Assembly (NCBI GenBank): GCA_028023455.1
Contig: JAQFVV010006255.1
Coordinates: 1,242,001-1,306,000 of the forward strand
Length of the DNA: 64,000 bases
Reading direction: 5' to 3'
DNA from: Epiperipatus broadwayi
Lineage: Eukaryota; Onychophora; Udeonychophora; Euonychophora; Peripatidae
Under the pieces are notes generated by a model. That model saw only the letters and a program-made list of their open reading frames with translations, was not told the origin of the DNA and made no database searches. Position numbers and translations under genes: made by a program. This document shows positions 38,058 through 48,159 of the stretch, piece by piece (within the stretch, counting starts at the first letter, position 1; each line of letters begins with the position of its first letter).

Positions 38058-38751
38058 GAAATATTTCTAAATTCTAGCTGCTTTAGCAAAACATTTGGAA
38101 ATATATATATTTAATAATTATGTAATATTCTACAAAATCAAGTCCATCAAGAAAGGTAAAAAGTATGTATGATTTCGTGGACTCTTAATCTTTAGGGACT
38201 TTATATTTTTTTAATATAGTATCTCTCATAGAAACATTTGACTATTTATTAAATGATTGATAATTTACTGAGAGAACTCAAACTATAATTTTAAATCCCA
38301 GAAATATTTACTTCATTAAGAATATGTCAACGTCTATTATATGCCAAAATTATCTTAGTAATCTAGATACTTTGGCTATTGAAAGAATGTTAGCTAATTA
38401 AATTTTAATTATATTATTCAAATGTTCACATATAAAAATCATTAAAGTTCTACAATAAATGTTGTTATATAGTTAAGTTACCAATAGTTTTTTTAAAAAA
38501 GTATTAATTAAATGCTTTTATATTAATTTGCCCTGTCTGTGTTTCTTGACGTACATTCACATATTTTTGAATTAATAATGAAAAAAAATCCATATCCATT
38601 TAGAATTGAACAACTACTGCAACGACTTAATATTGCATATCAACAAAGACAATTAAGAGACTGATGAAGAAAATTATTTTATTTAAATTGAAGTTATGTT
38701 TTATTTATAATTAAAAAGTAAAAAAAAAAAATTTAAAATTAAAAAAAAAAA
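38058..38751. other. AT-rich stretch, no gene seen
   Basis: No exon, RNA or transposon protein recognised. Confidence 0.5.
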
Positions 38752-38945
38752 AATGCTTTTATGTAAACAGTTGACTAAAAAGTAGAAAATTAAAATAATC
38801 ATACTAAAAAACATCATTTCATAAAAACATTTGAAACCATAAAAATTAAAAAGGTCTCAAAAACTTTTATGAAATGACACGTTTTTTAGTCAATTACTTT
38901 TTTTTTTTTTTAAATTTTTAGTGGGTTATTCACATAAAAGCATTA
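38752..38945. mobile_element. Palindromic MITE, AATGCTTTTATGT ends
   Basis: The left end AATGCTTTTATGTAA and right end CACATAAAAGCATT are inverted. Inside, ACATCATTTCATAAAAAC pairs with CTTTTATGAAATGACACG, and 'gactaaaaa' with TTTTTAGTCAA. About 194 bp, non-coding, surrounded by poly-A runs; a target duplication cannot be identified in such sequence. Confidence 0.65.
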
Positions 38946-39599
38946 TTTTAAAAAAAAATATAATTTAATGTTACTTTTTTTGTATTATATTTTGGGGTAC
39001 AATTTAAAATTTTATTTTGTTCTATGCAATATTGAATCTTATTGCTTTTAAAATAAAATAGGAAAGTACAAAAATAATTGTTTTATTTATTTTGGCAAAC
39101 TAAGAGCCTTCTTTCTGGCCCAACATTAGCTGTATATTTATATAGTGATTTAGGATTGTTTTACAAAAATATTAAAAATCTATGCATCTTAAATTATGTC
39201 AGGCCTCATTAAAGTTCATGATGCAACACTAAATCTAAAGATAATAAAATAAACTGAGTTTAAGTAAATGGCAAGTTAAATCTACATTCATAATATTCTA
39301 ACCTAGTTACGTCAACTTACTTAGAAAGAGAACCTAAGATACATATATTTGAAACATTCATAATTTACTTCTTTTATCTCGGTATGTTCAGTTTCCTGAC
39401 CAAAGATGAGTGAAATAGTCGAGTAATAAGTTTTTTTTACAAATAATTATGGATAAAGCACTATAAAAGAAAATTAAAAATATTCTAAGGCAAATTGCAG
39501 AATGTTTACAATATTTCCTGTTATTTTCGTAAATATATTTTAACAAACCGTAAACAAAATGTACATAGTTTTTAGCCAACTTAAAAAAAATGGGGAAAA
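38946..39599. other. AT-rich stretch upstream of PDCD6, no gene seen
   Basis: A 63-codon minus frame at 39388-39579 has no recognisable motif and is not called. Confidence 0.5.
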
Positions 39600-40800
39600 T
39601 GTCAATTAACCAAATCGATCAACGTACTTCCGTAAATGAATCATTAAAAACGGACACTATGCAATAATCGAATCTAGTACAGATTTAGCAGTGTCGTAGG
39701 TGACTTCTTTCCTCTACAAAATGGCGAACTATCAGCAATATAACCCGTCTTCTCAAGGAATGCCGGACCAGCGATTTCTTTGGGATGTATTTCAAAGGTA
39801 TTTATTTAAAAAATTTTAAGAATATATAATTCTATATTCATATTTCTTTTTCTTTGATAAATGGCGTGTTTTTTTTATCTTTAATAAAAAAATAAAATTA
39901 TAGTAGAATTTTTATTTTCCGATTAATCACACAAATTATAATTTCAAAATCATTTAACTATTATTAAATTGGTTTTAATGACAGTACAATACAGATGTTG
40001 AAAATATAAAACTAATTTTAAAATATATATATATTTGCGAAGTTTGTGCGGAGGTATGTTTTTATCTATTTTGACATTTATTAAGAATATCCATAAATAT
40101 GAAAATAAACTTTATTTTGAAAGAATGTTATATATATTTTTTCTGTGGGTTAATGGAAACGTTTATAATGATTTGTACTTGATTTTATGTTTAAGATTAT
40201 ATAATTTTCTATTGGTATCACTTAGTTGAACATTTTCTACTATCGCTCTTGAAAACCATTCCATTAACAACTGTTTTGCAATTAACCGAGCATCAAAAGA
40301 TTTTTTTCTAATAATTTCTCCATTTACTGCGTGAGGGTTTTGCTTCTGTTATATTTAATTCGAAGCCCAGCAATTAAACGATAGTTGCTAACGGTGGTAT
40401 TCCAACATTGCATAGAATAAATAAATAAAACTCAAAATGAAATAATTTTAAATGAATTTTATTTTTAAACAGTAAATGGTATATTAACAACATTATTTTA
40501 TATCAACGATAAACGAATGTATTTAACTGAATTATCTTTACGAATATTGGAGGATTATATAACTTATAATAAAGATCGGATTGGCCTGTAAATTGAGTCC
40601 TACATCCCCTTTCCGCACCTTCTGCGGAGATAAAATGGGTAAAGCCTGCTAGTACTATTATTTTGCTAGTCCGATAGCTGGTTTTTGTTTTTTAAATATT
40701 TATTAAAGTCTCGTTTTCTGAAGTGATTCATTATTTCACGTGCTTTTTCGTTATTATACTCATTGCCTCGTGTGCGTTTTATAAATAATAACTAAATGTT
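39600..40800 (+). promoter_or_regulatory. CpG-enriched putative promoter region of PDCD6
   Basis: CpG dinucleotides are frequent here (for instance ATCGATCAACG, TTCCGTAAATG, AACGGACAC, AATCGAATC, GTGTCGTAGG before the start codon, and many between 40230 and 40800) whereas neighbouring kilobases have very few. In animals with DNA methylation this marks an unmethylated promoter. The transcription start should be upstream of 39721, in the 120 bases that precede the ATG. No TATA box is distinguishable in AT-rich DNA. Confidence 0.5.
39721..39797 (+). CDS. PDCD6: PDCD6 (ALG-2) exon 1, coding part
   Basis: PDCD6 is a small cytosolic penta-EF-hand calcium sensor that binds partners such as ALIX and SEC31 in membrane traffic. 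The exon encodes MANYQQYNPSSQGMPD followed by QRFLWDVFQ and the first two bases of an Arg codon. The short N-terminus is Tyr/Gln/Pro-rich as in the family, and 'PDQ.FLW.VFQR' is the family signature leading into EF-hand 1. The start ATGGCG is the only suitable one. The exon ends CAAAG with donor GTATTT at 39798 (phase 2), and the frame continues correctly into exon 2. It lies in CpG-rich DNA. Peflin, sorcin and grancalcin are related but do not have this start; I am confident of PDCD6. Confidence 0.92.
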
Positions 40801-41121
40801 AAGGGTAGACTGCAGTTTCTAAATGTTATGCATAGATTGCAGTTTCAAAAATTTTTATTTTTCCTGTTGTTTGACACTGATTTTTTAATTTTACACTTTC
40901 AACTGCCTTATAGTTGTCATTAAATAATCATATTTCTATAGCTAGTTTATTAAAATCTCATTCCTTCCTTGGTAGATAGCTGTAATTTCCATCTAATTAC
41001 TTGACTACAAATTTCAGTTTTCATTTCTCAATAATATATATATTTCTCCAACAATCTGATTTTTTTTTTTTTACTTTATTTTTCCACTCACCGATTTCCA
41101 TTAACTTTATTTTAATTTAAA

Positions 41122-41290
41122 AAGGCAAAACTCTCCATAGAGTAGTTCCACTCAGTGCAAGCCAGAGTAATCAATGGATCCCAGAAGGCCTGTGCATAAA
41201 ATCCCTATCTAGAGTCTACTCATCTAATATCCCAAAACTAGTTTCTAGCTTGTGACTTTCATCAGTGAGGAGCTTTGGATCTTAGAGCAA
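41122..41290 (+). mobile_element. Family-X MITE, truncated copy
   Basis: Matches one arm of the family: AGGCAAAACTCTCCATAGAG, AGAGTAATCAATGGATCCCA, CCTGTGCATAAAATCCC, then 'actagtttct', TTCATCAGTGAGGAGCTTTG and ATCTTAGAGCAATGCACCTA. The sequence up to 41488 (CTTCCGGCAGCCACC and beyond) is unlike the other copies and could be additional internal sequence of a longer family member. Confidence 0.75.
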
Positions 41291-41488
41291 TGCACCTAGG
41301 TCTTAGGATCTATTGCAACCTTCCGGCAGCCACCTTTTATCTCTACTTAACTACAAAACTATGAGTTTAATATTGATAACACAATATTTTCAATCCAAGC
41401 TTAGTACCCATATATTTTGGTGTCTGGTTCTTTAGTAACCACAGCCACCACTATCCTATTAGGCAGGATTGGTATTAAACCGCTAAAC

Positions 41489-41789
41489 ATCACATGATCA
41501 CCATTTCTTATGCTTACTCATAACATTAAAACATGCAAAATTCTCCATACAGTAGTGCCACTAGATCTAGGTGCAGTGCTCTAAGATCCAAATCTCCTCA
41601 CTGATGAAAGCCACAAGTGAGAAACTAGTCTGGGGACATTGGATGAGTAGACATTAGATAGGGATTTTATGCACAGCCTTCTGGTATCATTGATTACTCT
41701 GGCTTGCACTGAGTGGCACTACTGTATGGAGAGTTTTGCCTGTTTTAATAATAGTTATGAGCAAGCATAAAAAATGGTGATCATGTGAT
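41489..41789. mobile_element. Family-X MITE, complete copy
   Basis: 301 bp with ends ATCACATGATCACC and GGTGATCATGTGAT, perfect 14-bp inverted repeats inside longer arms of about 75 bp (CTCCATACAGTAGTGCCACT on the left, AGTGGCACTACTGTATGGAG on the right). The core matches other copies (TAGTCTGGGGACATTGGATG, TTGATTACTCTGGCTTGCAC). No target duplication is seen. Best definition of the family termini in the window. Confidence 0.85.
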
Positions 41790-42013
41790 ATTCATTTTAA
41801 TTTCTGTTACATAAATTGTAACACATTAAAGTGAATATGTTAATAACCTTTTTTTTAAATTTTTACTAGCACTATTGCCCTACCTAGTTTAGTGCATTGA
41901 TATAGAAAGGTGTGTCTAGAACTCAAGATACATGGTTTCCAGCTTCAGCACAGAATATTTCTAATAAACATATTTCTTATGAACTTTGAGGCTCATGGCA
42001 TTCAGTTATTATT

Positions 42014-43170
42014 ATGTATCTATTTCAAAAACAACTCGTCTACAGAGAAACATTGGATTTCCACCAACCAAGAGAACAAGCTGGATTTAAAAGTGGCTTT
42101 AGTACAGTAGATCATATCCAGGTATTGAGAGAAGTTATAGAAAGGACAAATGAATATGAGTTGCCATTATGCTTTGGATTTATAGATTATGAAAAGGCAT
42201 TTGATTCTATAAATATTTCTTCAATGATTAAAGCATTGGATTATCAAAGTATAGGTCCAGGATATTGTCATATTTTAAAAAATATTTATAAAAAATGCAA
42301 CAGCAACAATTAGATTACATAATAATACTAGAAAAGTCAACATTGAGAAGGGTGTAGGACAGGGTGACTCCATATCTCCAAAACGTTTTACAGCAGTGCT
42401 GCAAGAAGTATTTTGTGGATTCAAATGAGAATCTAAAGTAGTGAAAGTAAATGGAGATTATTTAAGTCATTTAGATTTTGCAGATGTTTAGTTGTTTTTG
42501 CAAATAATGCTTTAGAGCTGCAGGAGTTATCGGATGAAAGTAGGACTAAGATAAATGTTAAAAGACTAAAGTAATGTTCAATGGATTTTCTCAAAATATG
42601 AGAGTAAAGATTGATTATGATGAGTTAGAAGAAGTTAACAGCTACAAATACCTTGGTCAGATTATTATTACAGATGTAAACATAATGGATGAAATTAATC
42701 ATAGAATTAAATTGGTTGGAGTGCTTTTGGTTTTGGTAGAAATAACTTGATACTAAAAGGAAATATGCCTATGTGTTTAAAAAGGAAGACATATGGATCT
42801 GAGACTTGGACACTTAATAAAAGAGCAATACAGAGACTTCAGGCCACTCAAAAAAGTATGGAGAGATGCATATTAGGGGTAGCAAGAAGAGATCGAAAAC
42901 TCAATATATGGGTAAGAGAACAAACTGACCTTATTGAAAAATTAAGACTGAGATGGAGTTGGTTGGACATATTGCTAGAAGATTTGATAATAGATGGACA
43001 ATTTAAACTGAATTCCAAGAGATTGTAAAAGACCCAGAAAGTGACCAGATGTGAGATGGATGGATGAAATAAGAAAGTGAGCAGGAGGGATATGGAGAAG
43101 AGAAGCTAAAGATCGGAGATGGATTGAACTTGGAGAGACCTTCATCCTGCAGTGGATTGATGATTTCAAA
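42014..43170 (+). pseudogene. RTE-like LINE, RT and C-terminal part
   Basis: Non-LTR retrotransposon pol, 5'-truncated. 42014-42313 is open: 'DFHQPREQAGFKSGFSTVDH' then LCFGFIDYEKAFDSINISSM, the RT core with catalytic Asp in 'DYEKAFDS'. After a frame break 42320-42420 gives KGVGQGDSISP and 42470-42490 HLDFADV, where 'FADD' is expected. 42640-42660 reads YKYLGQIIT, and 42747-43028 is open again with GSETWTLNKRAIQRLQATQK, SMERCILGVARRDRK and LRLRWSWLDI, the C-terminal pattern shared by RTE-type LINEs (SMERR.LG..R.DR, RWRWAGH). The rest to 43170 continues in broken frames (GWRREAKDR...WIELGE). No endonuclease domain. Same strand as PDCD6 within its intron. Confidence 0.88.
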
Positions 43171-43319
43171 AAAATATCAAAACCTCTGTTGTATATAAAT
43201 TTTTCATTTTATCAATTCATATCTTTTAAGAATTTAAAGGTTATATATATAATTATCAATTTATTCTTATTGTCATAATTTTTTTTTGACCATATATTTT
43301 TACTGCAAAATTATAAATA

Positions 43320-43487
43320 TTTAATAGTTACCACTTCTTTTAAATTTCTTTAAATCTAATTCTTTAAATTTGTTTTCAACTAATGCTTATATGTTTGTGA
43401 TTCTTTAATAGTTACCACTTCTTTTAAATTTCTTTAAATCTAATTCTTTAAATTTGTTTTCAACTAATGCTTATATGTTTGTGATTC
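43320..43487. repeat. Perfect 84-bp tandem duplication
   Basis: The unit beginning TTTAATAGTTACCACTTCTT occurs at 43320-43403 and 43404-43487 without any difference I can see, so it is a recent duplication, directly after the LINE remnant. Confidence 0.92.
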
Positions 43488-43542
43488 TTTGAATAATTAT
43501 TAATCTTTTTATTTTTTCTTCAAAAATATATTAAACAAATTC

Positions 43543-43645
43543 ATTGTTAAAACAATGTCAAACTCTCCATACAGAAATGTCACCCACTGCAAGCCGTAGT
43601 AATCTATGGAGGCAAAAAGATTTATGCATAAAATTCCTACTTAGT
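43543..43645 (+). mobile_element. Family-X MITE, left part, split by Gypsy insertion
   Basis: CAAACTCTCCATACAGAAAT, CCACTGCAAGCCGTAGTAAT and TTTATGCATAAAATTCC match the left arm; it stops at ACTTAGT where the Gypsy LTR begins. It resumes at 47352. Confidence 0.85.
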
Positions 43646-44237
43646 TGTCATATCTCACTTTGCCTCCAGAATTGGGCTTGTCCAGATTCTTTCCTTATCT
43701 GATCGTATTGAGCATTCATTGCTGCTAACCAATGTGTAAACATATCGTTATTATGGGCCAATAGGCAAGATTGCTCTCTGAAACGGATTTCTTCCAATAA
43801 GATTGGGGATCTGGCAATAAATAGTCTTTTTGGAGGTAAACAGAGAACGTCTGTCTAACCTAAGCCACGTTACACTTTCTCCATTGAAACCACTGCTAAC
43901 AGTGAGCGTTTCCATGATAGCCATTATGCTATAAGTCTATGCAGTATGGCAAGTCTACTATAGAACTGAAAACTATTAAGCCCTTAGCCAATTCGAGTCA
44001 AACTGCTTGGTACAGCCGGAAGAGTCAGTGGACAAACTCACAAGGCAATCTGTTATATAAAGCTGGAAGTGAGTTGAGTCTTTCGGGTATGACCAGCCTT
44101 GCATTAATTGAGATTATATACGTGATAGTATATTTATGTAAATATATTTAATCCTAATAAATCATATTAATTGAACTACAAGTGATCCTATTTATGTTAC
44201 TATTGGTTTGAGTCTGCAATTCAGATCAAACACAACA
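43646..44237 (+). repeat. 5' LTR of the Gypsy element
   Basis: 592 bp, starting TGTCATATCTCACTTTGCCT and ending AAACACAACA. Roughly 85% identical to the 3' LTR by eye with several indels, so the insertion is old. A CATTAATTGAGATTATAT block followed by ATATTTAATCCTAATAAA may hold the polyadenylation region. Confidence 0.9.
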
Positions 44238-44258
44238 GAATTGGCACAATCTGACAAA
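44238..44258 (+). promoter_or_regulatory. Primer binding site of the Gypsy element (putative)
   Basis: Starts GAATTGGCACAATCTGAC directly after the LTR; TGGC plus A/C-rich continuation resembles sites complementary to a tRNA 3' end. The priming tRNA cannot be named reliably. Confidence 0.55.
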
Positions 44259-44267
44259 AGAAATATT

Positions 44268-44376
44268 TTTTCCCACGACTGGAAAAATAAAAATAAATAT
44301 GCGAGTGCACAATTAAAGACATTTCCCATGACTGGAAAAATAAAAATAAATATGCGAGTGCACAATTAAAGACATT
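44268..44376. repeat. 53-bp tandem duplication in the Gypsy leader
   Basis: Two units containing CTGGAAAAATAAAAATAAAT and GCGAGTGCACAATTAAAGAC repeat with period 53 and a single difference (CCCACGAC / CCCATGAC), itself a CpG-to-TpG change. Confidence 0.9.
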
Positions 44377-44663
44377 TGTCGCATTTACAATACAGTGATT
44401 ATTAATATCATTATTCTGCCAGAGTAAAAATCAGATTTGGCAGTTTGGAAAAAAAAATTTACCACAAACATTACGGGCATGTCATTTGAACTTTTAAACC
44501 AATCACGAGTGTGTTACTCATAATATAGCAACAGAAGCTGTCCCTAGTGGATTGTTTTGTCATTATCATTTTTGGACACTTACAAACTGTAGTTGTCAAC
44601 TTAACATTACGAATGGTAATTCGCAATTGTTTCTCTCACAACAAATAGAGGGAAAATTACAAA

Positions 44664-45300
44664 ATGGTTAATTTTGCTAACTCCATGGAAGCTTTTGATC
44701 CAGCCCACCCTGAGGTCTGGCCATCCTGAAATCACAATCGATATCAGAAAAGCCGTCTGACCTAGATTTTGACAAAACATTAGCGATACTCGCAGATTAT
44801 TTTTCCCCAAAACCTCTGAAATAATGCAGACATTATTTTAATCTCTGTGTCCAAGAGCGGGGGGGGGGGGAGCAGAGAGTTCTTAATGTGAATCTGGACA
44901 TTGTCATTACAGTGCAATTTCAAAGATTTTCTGAATGAAGAACTTCGTGATCATTTTGTATTTTGTTTGCAGGATAAACGATCACAACTCAAAACTTAAA
45001 CTACTAATGATGCTGGATTTAGATTTTGAATCAGCTTTGTCCCAAGCAATATTAGCGAAATCAATAGCTAGCTAGTCATGCAAAAATTGAGCAAAACATT
45101 GAGTCAGTCAATCACCCAGCTTACTCAGATAATTCAGCAACAATGGTTATAAAACTTTGTTATAAATGTGATTAACAGATGAACATGCATACAGGATGCC
45201 CACATTTCTATACTGTGCGTGCATCTTGCAAGTGAGTCAGGCATATAGGAGCTGCTTGCCTGAAAATGAAAAGACAAATAGCCAATATGAGAATGGAAAA
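44664..45300 (+). pseudogene. Gypsy gag remnant
   Basis: Starts MVNFANSMEAFDPAHPEVW (ATG at 44664). Later pieces in other frames: FKDFLNEELRDHFVFCLQDK near 44922-44985, RSQLKTL, and a CYKC-type zinc knuckle start near 45155-45230 with further His and Cys. This is the capsid plus nucleocapsid order of Ty3/Gypsy Gag. At least five breaks occur, and a 12-base G run at 44859-44870 lies in the middle. Confidence 0.75.
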
Positions 45301-45639
45301 ACCCATTTCAAATATGAGAATGGAAAACTCCATTCCAAAAAAATAATAATGCAATAATAAGAAAAATAAACAAGTTGCCTGTATAAATCATATAAAAGAC
45401 AATCACTCCTGATTTAAACACAGGATTGTGATTAATGATATGCCAATTACAAGGGAACTGGACAGAGGTCTGCAGAGTCCATTGTTTCAAAAAAGACCTG
45501 GACTATCACTAATAAAAATGATGAATAGAAACTATATCATAGCAGCAAGTCAATAACAGACTATCAGGGCAATCATGATGCATAATAAGACTATATACTT
45601 AACACTAGTGGTGGCATCAGGTGATCATAATAACTTATT

Positions 45640-45850
45640 AGGTTATGACTGGTTTGGTTCAGTCACTTATTTGCAGTGATAAAGATGAACCAGATTGCAA
45701 CATTAACAAATTAAAATCTGATTACTCTGATGTATTCAATAAAGATCTGAGTCTGTACGTAAGACAACCAATTTATTTACCACTAAATAGAGATGTAAAA
45801 CTGCCTGTAGCCTTGAGAATTAAAGTTGAGGCTAAAGTCCCCCACTCCTG
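45640..45850 (+). pseudogene. Gypsy RT N-terminal fragment
   Basis: In the frame at 45645: NINKLKSDYSDVFNKDLSLY, then 'PIYLPLNRDVKLPVALRIK', matching the start of Ty3/Gypsy RT ('...F.DVF...LG......L.L...AKPV..R.R.VP'). It stops at 'VPHSW', after which integrase-type sequence begins without the RT palm or RNase H, so about 1.5-2 kb of pol has been deleted. Confidence 0.75.
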
Positions 45851-46700
45851 GCTATGCGAAATGAATCACATGGCAACTGACCCAAACCTGAAGGGCTTTG
45901 GTTTAGACTCCATGTGGACTATGCAGGTCCATGGAAAGGCAAACTGCTATTGATAATAGTTGACTCATACTCCAAGTGGTTGGAAGTAGGGGATGTCTCT
46001 ATCACTTCAGTCCACAGCAACAATAGTAGCTCTTAGAAGACTATTTGCAACATATGGCCTACCTAAAACAATAGTATCAGATAATGGCACAGCATTTACT
46101 GCAAGTGCATTCAAAAACTTTTGTACTAATAATAGCAGTGAGCTAGTTTACAGACCACCATTTCATCCAGAAAGCAATGGCCAGGCTGAAAGACTTTAGA
46201 GACAAAAAAGTTGATAACAAAGATGAATGCAGGAAGCTGGAACACCTGGATTGCCAGAATGCTGCTAGCACAGCTTTCCACACCAAGTACAGCAATGGGA
46301 AAGACCTTAGCAGAACTGCTGTTTTATAGACATTTGAAAACCACCCTGTCAGCCCTGAAACCTGATATAAACTATGGGGAAAAAGAAAATGACAATATAA
46401 AGTGCAAATAGGCACTCAGGTGCTATGTAGATTGTACAATGGATCCACAAAATAGATCCTAGCGGTGGTGATGCAACTGAAAGACTTTACACAGTAGTAG
46501 TAGAAATGGAAGATGGTTGTCTACATCATTACCATCCAAACCAACTGAGACTAAATCATACACAAATTGAAGTCAGCAATAAATCAAATGAATATCCAGG
46601 AACAGTACATCCAACAAAAATGATGTCAACCAAACAGAAGCCAGCTGCAAAGCAAAGGAACCAACAAAGCAGAGAAGTCATTTTCCAGCACATCTGTATA
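45851..46700 (+). pseudogene. Gypsy integrase core and tail, frameshifted
   Basis: Integrase catalytic DDE pieces are visible: 'GLD' with 'GKANCY' at 45900-45950 leading to IVDSYSKWLEV in another frame (first Asp region), STATIVALRRLFATYGLPKT then IVSDNGTAF (second Asp, about 46075), and PPFHPESNGQAERL (Glu at 46190). Then LLAQLSTPSTAMGKTLAELL and 'LSALKPDINYGE' (46250-46380), a spacing and sequence typical of K02A2.6-like Gypsy integrases. At 46506 on, 'HHYHPNQLRLN' matches the C-terminal end. One frameshift near 45990 and stops disrupt it. The 3' LTR starts at 46739. Confidence 0.9.
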
Positions 46701-46727
46701 ACTATGTTCTTTACGACTAATTTTAGC

Positions 46728-46738
46728 CAGGGGAGGGC
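46728..46738 (+). promoter_or_regulatory. Polypurine tract of the Gypsy element
   Basis: CAGGGGAGGGC directly abuts the 3' LTR TGTCATATC. Standard position for plus-strand priming. Confidence 0.8.
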
Positions 46739-47351
46739 TGTCATATCTCACATTGCCTTCAGAAGTGGACTAGTCTAGATTCCTTTCTTATCTAATCGGA
46801 TTGAGCATTCATTACCACTAACCAATGTGTAAACATATAGATAAAACACAACCAATGGTTAGTATTGATAATAGGCAATGGTGCTCTCTGAATTCGATTG
46901 CTTCTGTGAGGTTAGGGATCTGGCAATAAATAACCTTTTGGAGATAAAGAAAGAACATATGCCTAACCTAAGCGACCGTACACGTTCTCCATTGAAACCA
47001 CTGCTAACATTGAGCATTTTCATTATAGCTATTACGCTATAGGTCTACGCAGTGAGACAAGTCCACAATAGGACTTAAGATAAGAGCCGATTCGAGGTAA
47101 GTTGTCTAGTACAACTGGAAGAGTCATTGGATAAACTCAGGAGGCAGGTTGTTACTTACAGCTGGAATTGAGTTGAGTCTTTCAGGCATGACCGGCCCTG
47201 CATTAATTGAGATTATGTATGTGACAATATATTCATTGATATTGTATAGATGTAAATATATTTAATCCTCATAAACCATATTAATTGAACTTCATGTGGT
47301 TGTATATTTGTTAATGTTGGTTTGAGTCAGCAATCCAGACCAAACACAACA
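46739..47351 (+). repeat. 3' LTR of the Gypsy element
   Basis: 613 bp, TGTCATATCTCACATTGCCT to AAACACAACA, matching 43646-44237. It is followed by CTAGT, the target duplication, and the right half of the interrupted MITE. Confidence 0.9.
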
Positions 47352-47562
47352 CTAGTGCCTTCTCATCCAATATTCTCAGATTAGGTTCTAGCTTATGGCT
47401 TTCATCAGCGAGGAGCCATGGATCTCGGTGTACTACACCTAGATCTCAGTGTACTGCACTTAGATCTATTACTTTGTTTTGCAGTGGGGTGACACTATTG
47501 TATAGAGAGTTATTCATTGTTTTAACAGCTTGTGTAAGCATAGGAAATAGTGATCATGTGAT
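47352..47562 (+). mobile_element. Family-X MITE, right part, split by Gypsy insertion
   Basis: Continues from 43645: CTAGTGCCTTCTCATCCAAT, AGGTTCTAGCTTATGGCTTT, CATCAGCGAGGAG, and the inverted end GTATAGAGAGTTATTCATTG ... GTGATCATGTGAT. Removing the Gypsy element and one target copy gives a roughly 310-bp element like 41489-41789. Confidence 0.85.
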
Positions 47563-48097
47563 GTGTGGTGGTTTTTTTCAAATTCGTTGTTATTAAAAAG
47601 TTAAAAAAAAAAAAAAATTTCTATGCCATCTACAAATTGTTTATTAATTTGTTGCTTTTTGCATAGTCAATGCCTTCTCAAAATATTTCTCCTTTTCACC
47701 AAATGTGCAAAAATTTTATACTCTTTCTAAATAAACTTTTGGTAATAGTTCTCTAACCATGAAGTCTATATCTAATGCCTCTATCATATTCTAAAATGAA
47801 ATTATTATTCATCTTTTGTTTTTGAAAAAAAAAAAATTCCCAATTAAACAAAACCAAAAGACTAATAATAATTATTTTCTAATAAAAAATTTAACTATTG
47901 TATTTCTAATCTTTAGAAATACATAAACTGTTTTATATGTTTATTTGTTTTTAATATTAAAGTTGGTCATATTAAGCTGATATAATTTTATTTAATCACT
48001 ATATACAGTTTAGTTATAATTTTTTAATATATATAATTTAAAAATATGATGTATTTTGTAAGGTTTAATTTAATTAAAAAATAAACTTGTCTTTTAG
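47563..48097. other. AT-rich end of PDCD6 intron 1
   Basis: Poly-A/T tracts and no recognisable feature; contains the branch region and the acceptor TTGTCTTTTAG. Confidence 0.6.
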
Positions 48098-48159
48098 AGT
48101 TGATAGAGATCGAAGTGGATACATTACTGTCAAAGAACTTCAGGAAGCACTCTCAAATG
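48098..48159 (+). CDS. PDCD6: PDCD6 (ALG-2) exon 2
   Basis: After the acceptor CTTTTAG the exon completes the Arg codon (AG|A) and encodes VDRDRSGYITVKELQEALSN plus the first base of the next codon. This is EF-hand 1: loop D-R-D-R-S-G-Y-I-T-V-K-E with Asp at 1 and 3, Ser at 5, Gly at 6, Ile at 8 and Glu at 12, a fully canonical calcium ligand set. 'LQ.ALSNG' just after is a hallmark of PDCD6. It ends AAATG with donor GTAAAT (phase 1), where vertebrate PDCD6 also leaves an intron before 'TWTPFNP'. The remaining exons (EF-hands 2-5) are not found in the next 15.8 kb. Confidence 0.93.

Larger units (their letters stand above)
43646..47351 (+). mobile_element. Ty3/Gypsy LTR retrotransposon with internal deletion
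   Basis: 3706 bp. LTRs of 592 and 613 bp (TG..CA ends, TGTCATATCTCAC and AAACACAACA). After the 5' LTR comes a primer-site-like TTGGCACAATCTGAC, and before the 3' LTR a polypurine tract CCAGGGGAGGGC. The target duplication is TTAGT / CTAGT; other MITE copies read CCTAGTGCC here, so CTAGT is the original and one base mutated in the left copy. Coding order is gag, RT beginning, integrase; the rest of RT and RNase H is deleted. Many frame breaks. It sits in PDCD6 intron 1, sense orientation. Confidence 0.93.
39798..48097 (+). other. PDCD6 intron 1 (8.3 kb)
   Basis: Bounded by AG|GTATTT and CTTTTAG|AG. It carries two family-X MITE copies, an RTE-like LINE (+), an 84-bp tandem duplication and a Ty3/Gypsy element inserted into a third family-X copy. 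39840-41120 and 47563-48097 hold only AT-rich DNA without recognisable features apart from CpG enrichment at the 5' side. Confidence 0.88.

Noticed and set aside
42975-43169. Minus-strand 64-codon frame
   Set aside because: Antisense shadow of the RTE-like LINE C-terminal region.
46143-46415. Minus-strand 90-codon frame
   Set aside because: It is the antisense shadow of the Gypsy integrase region.
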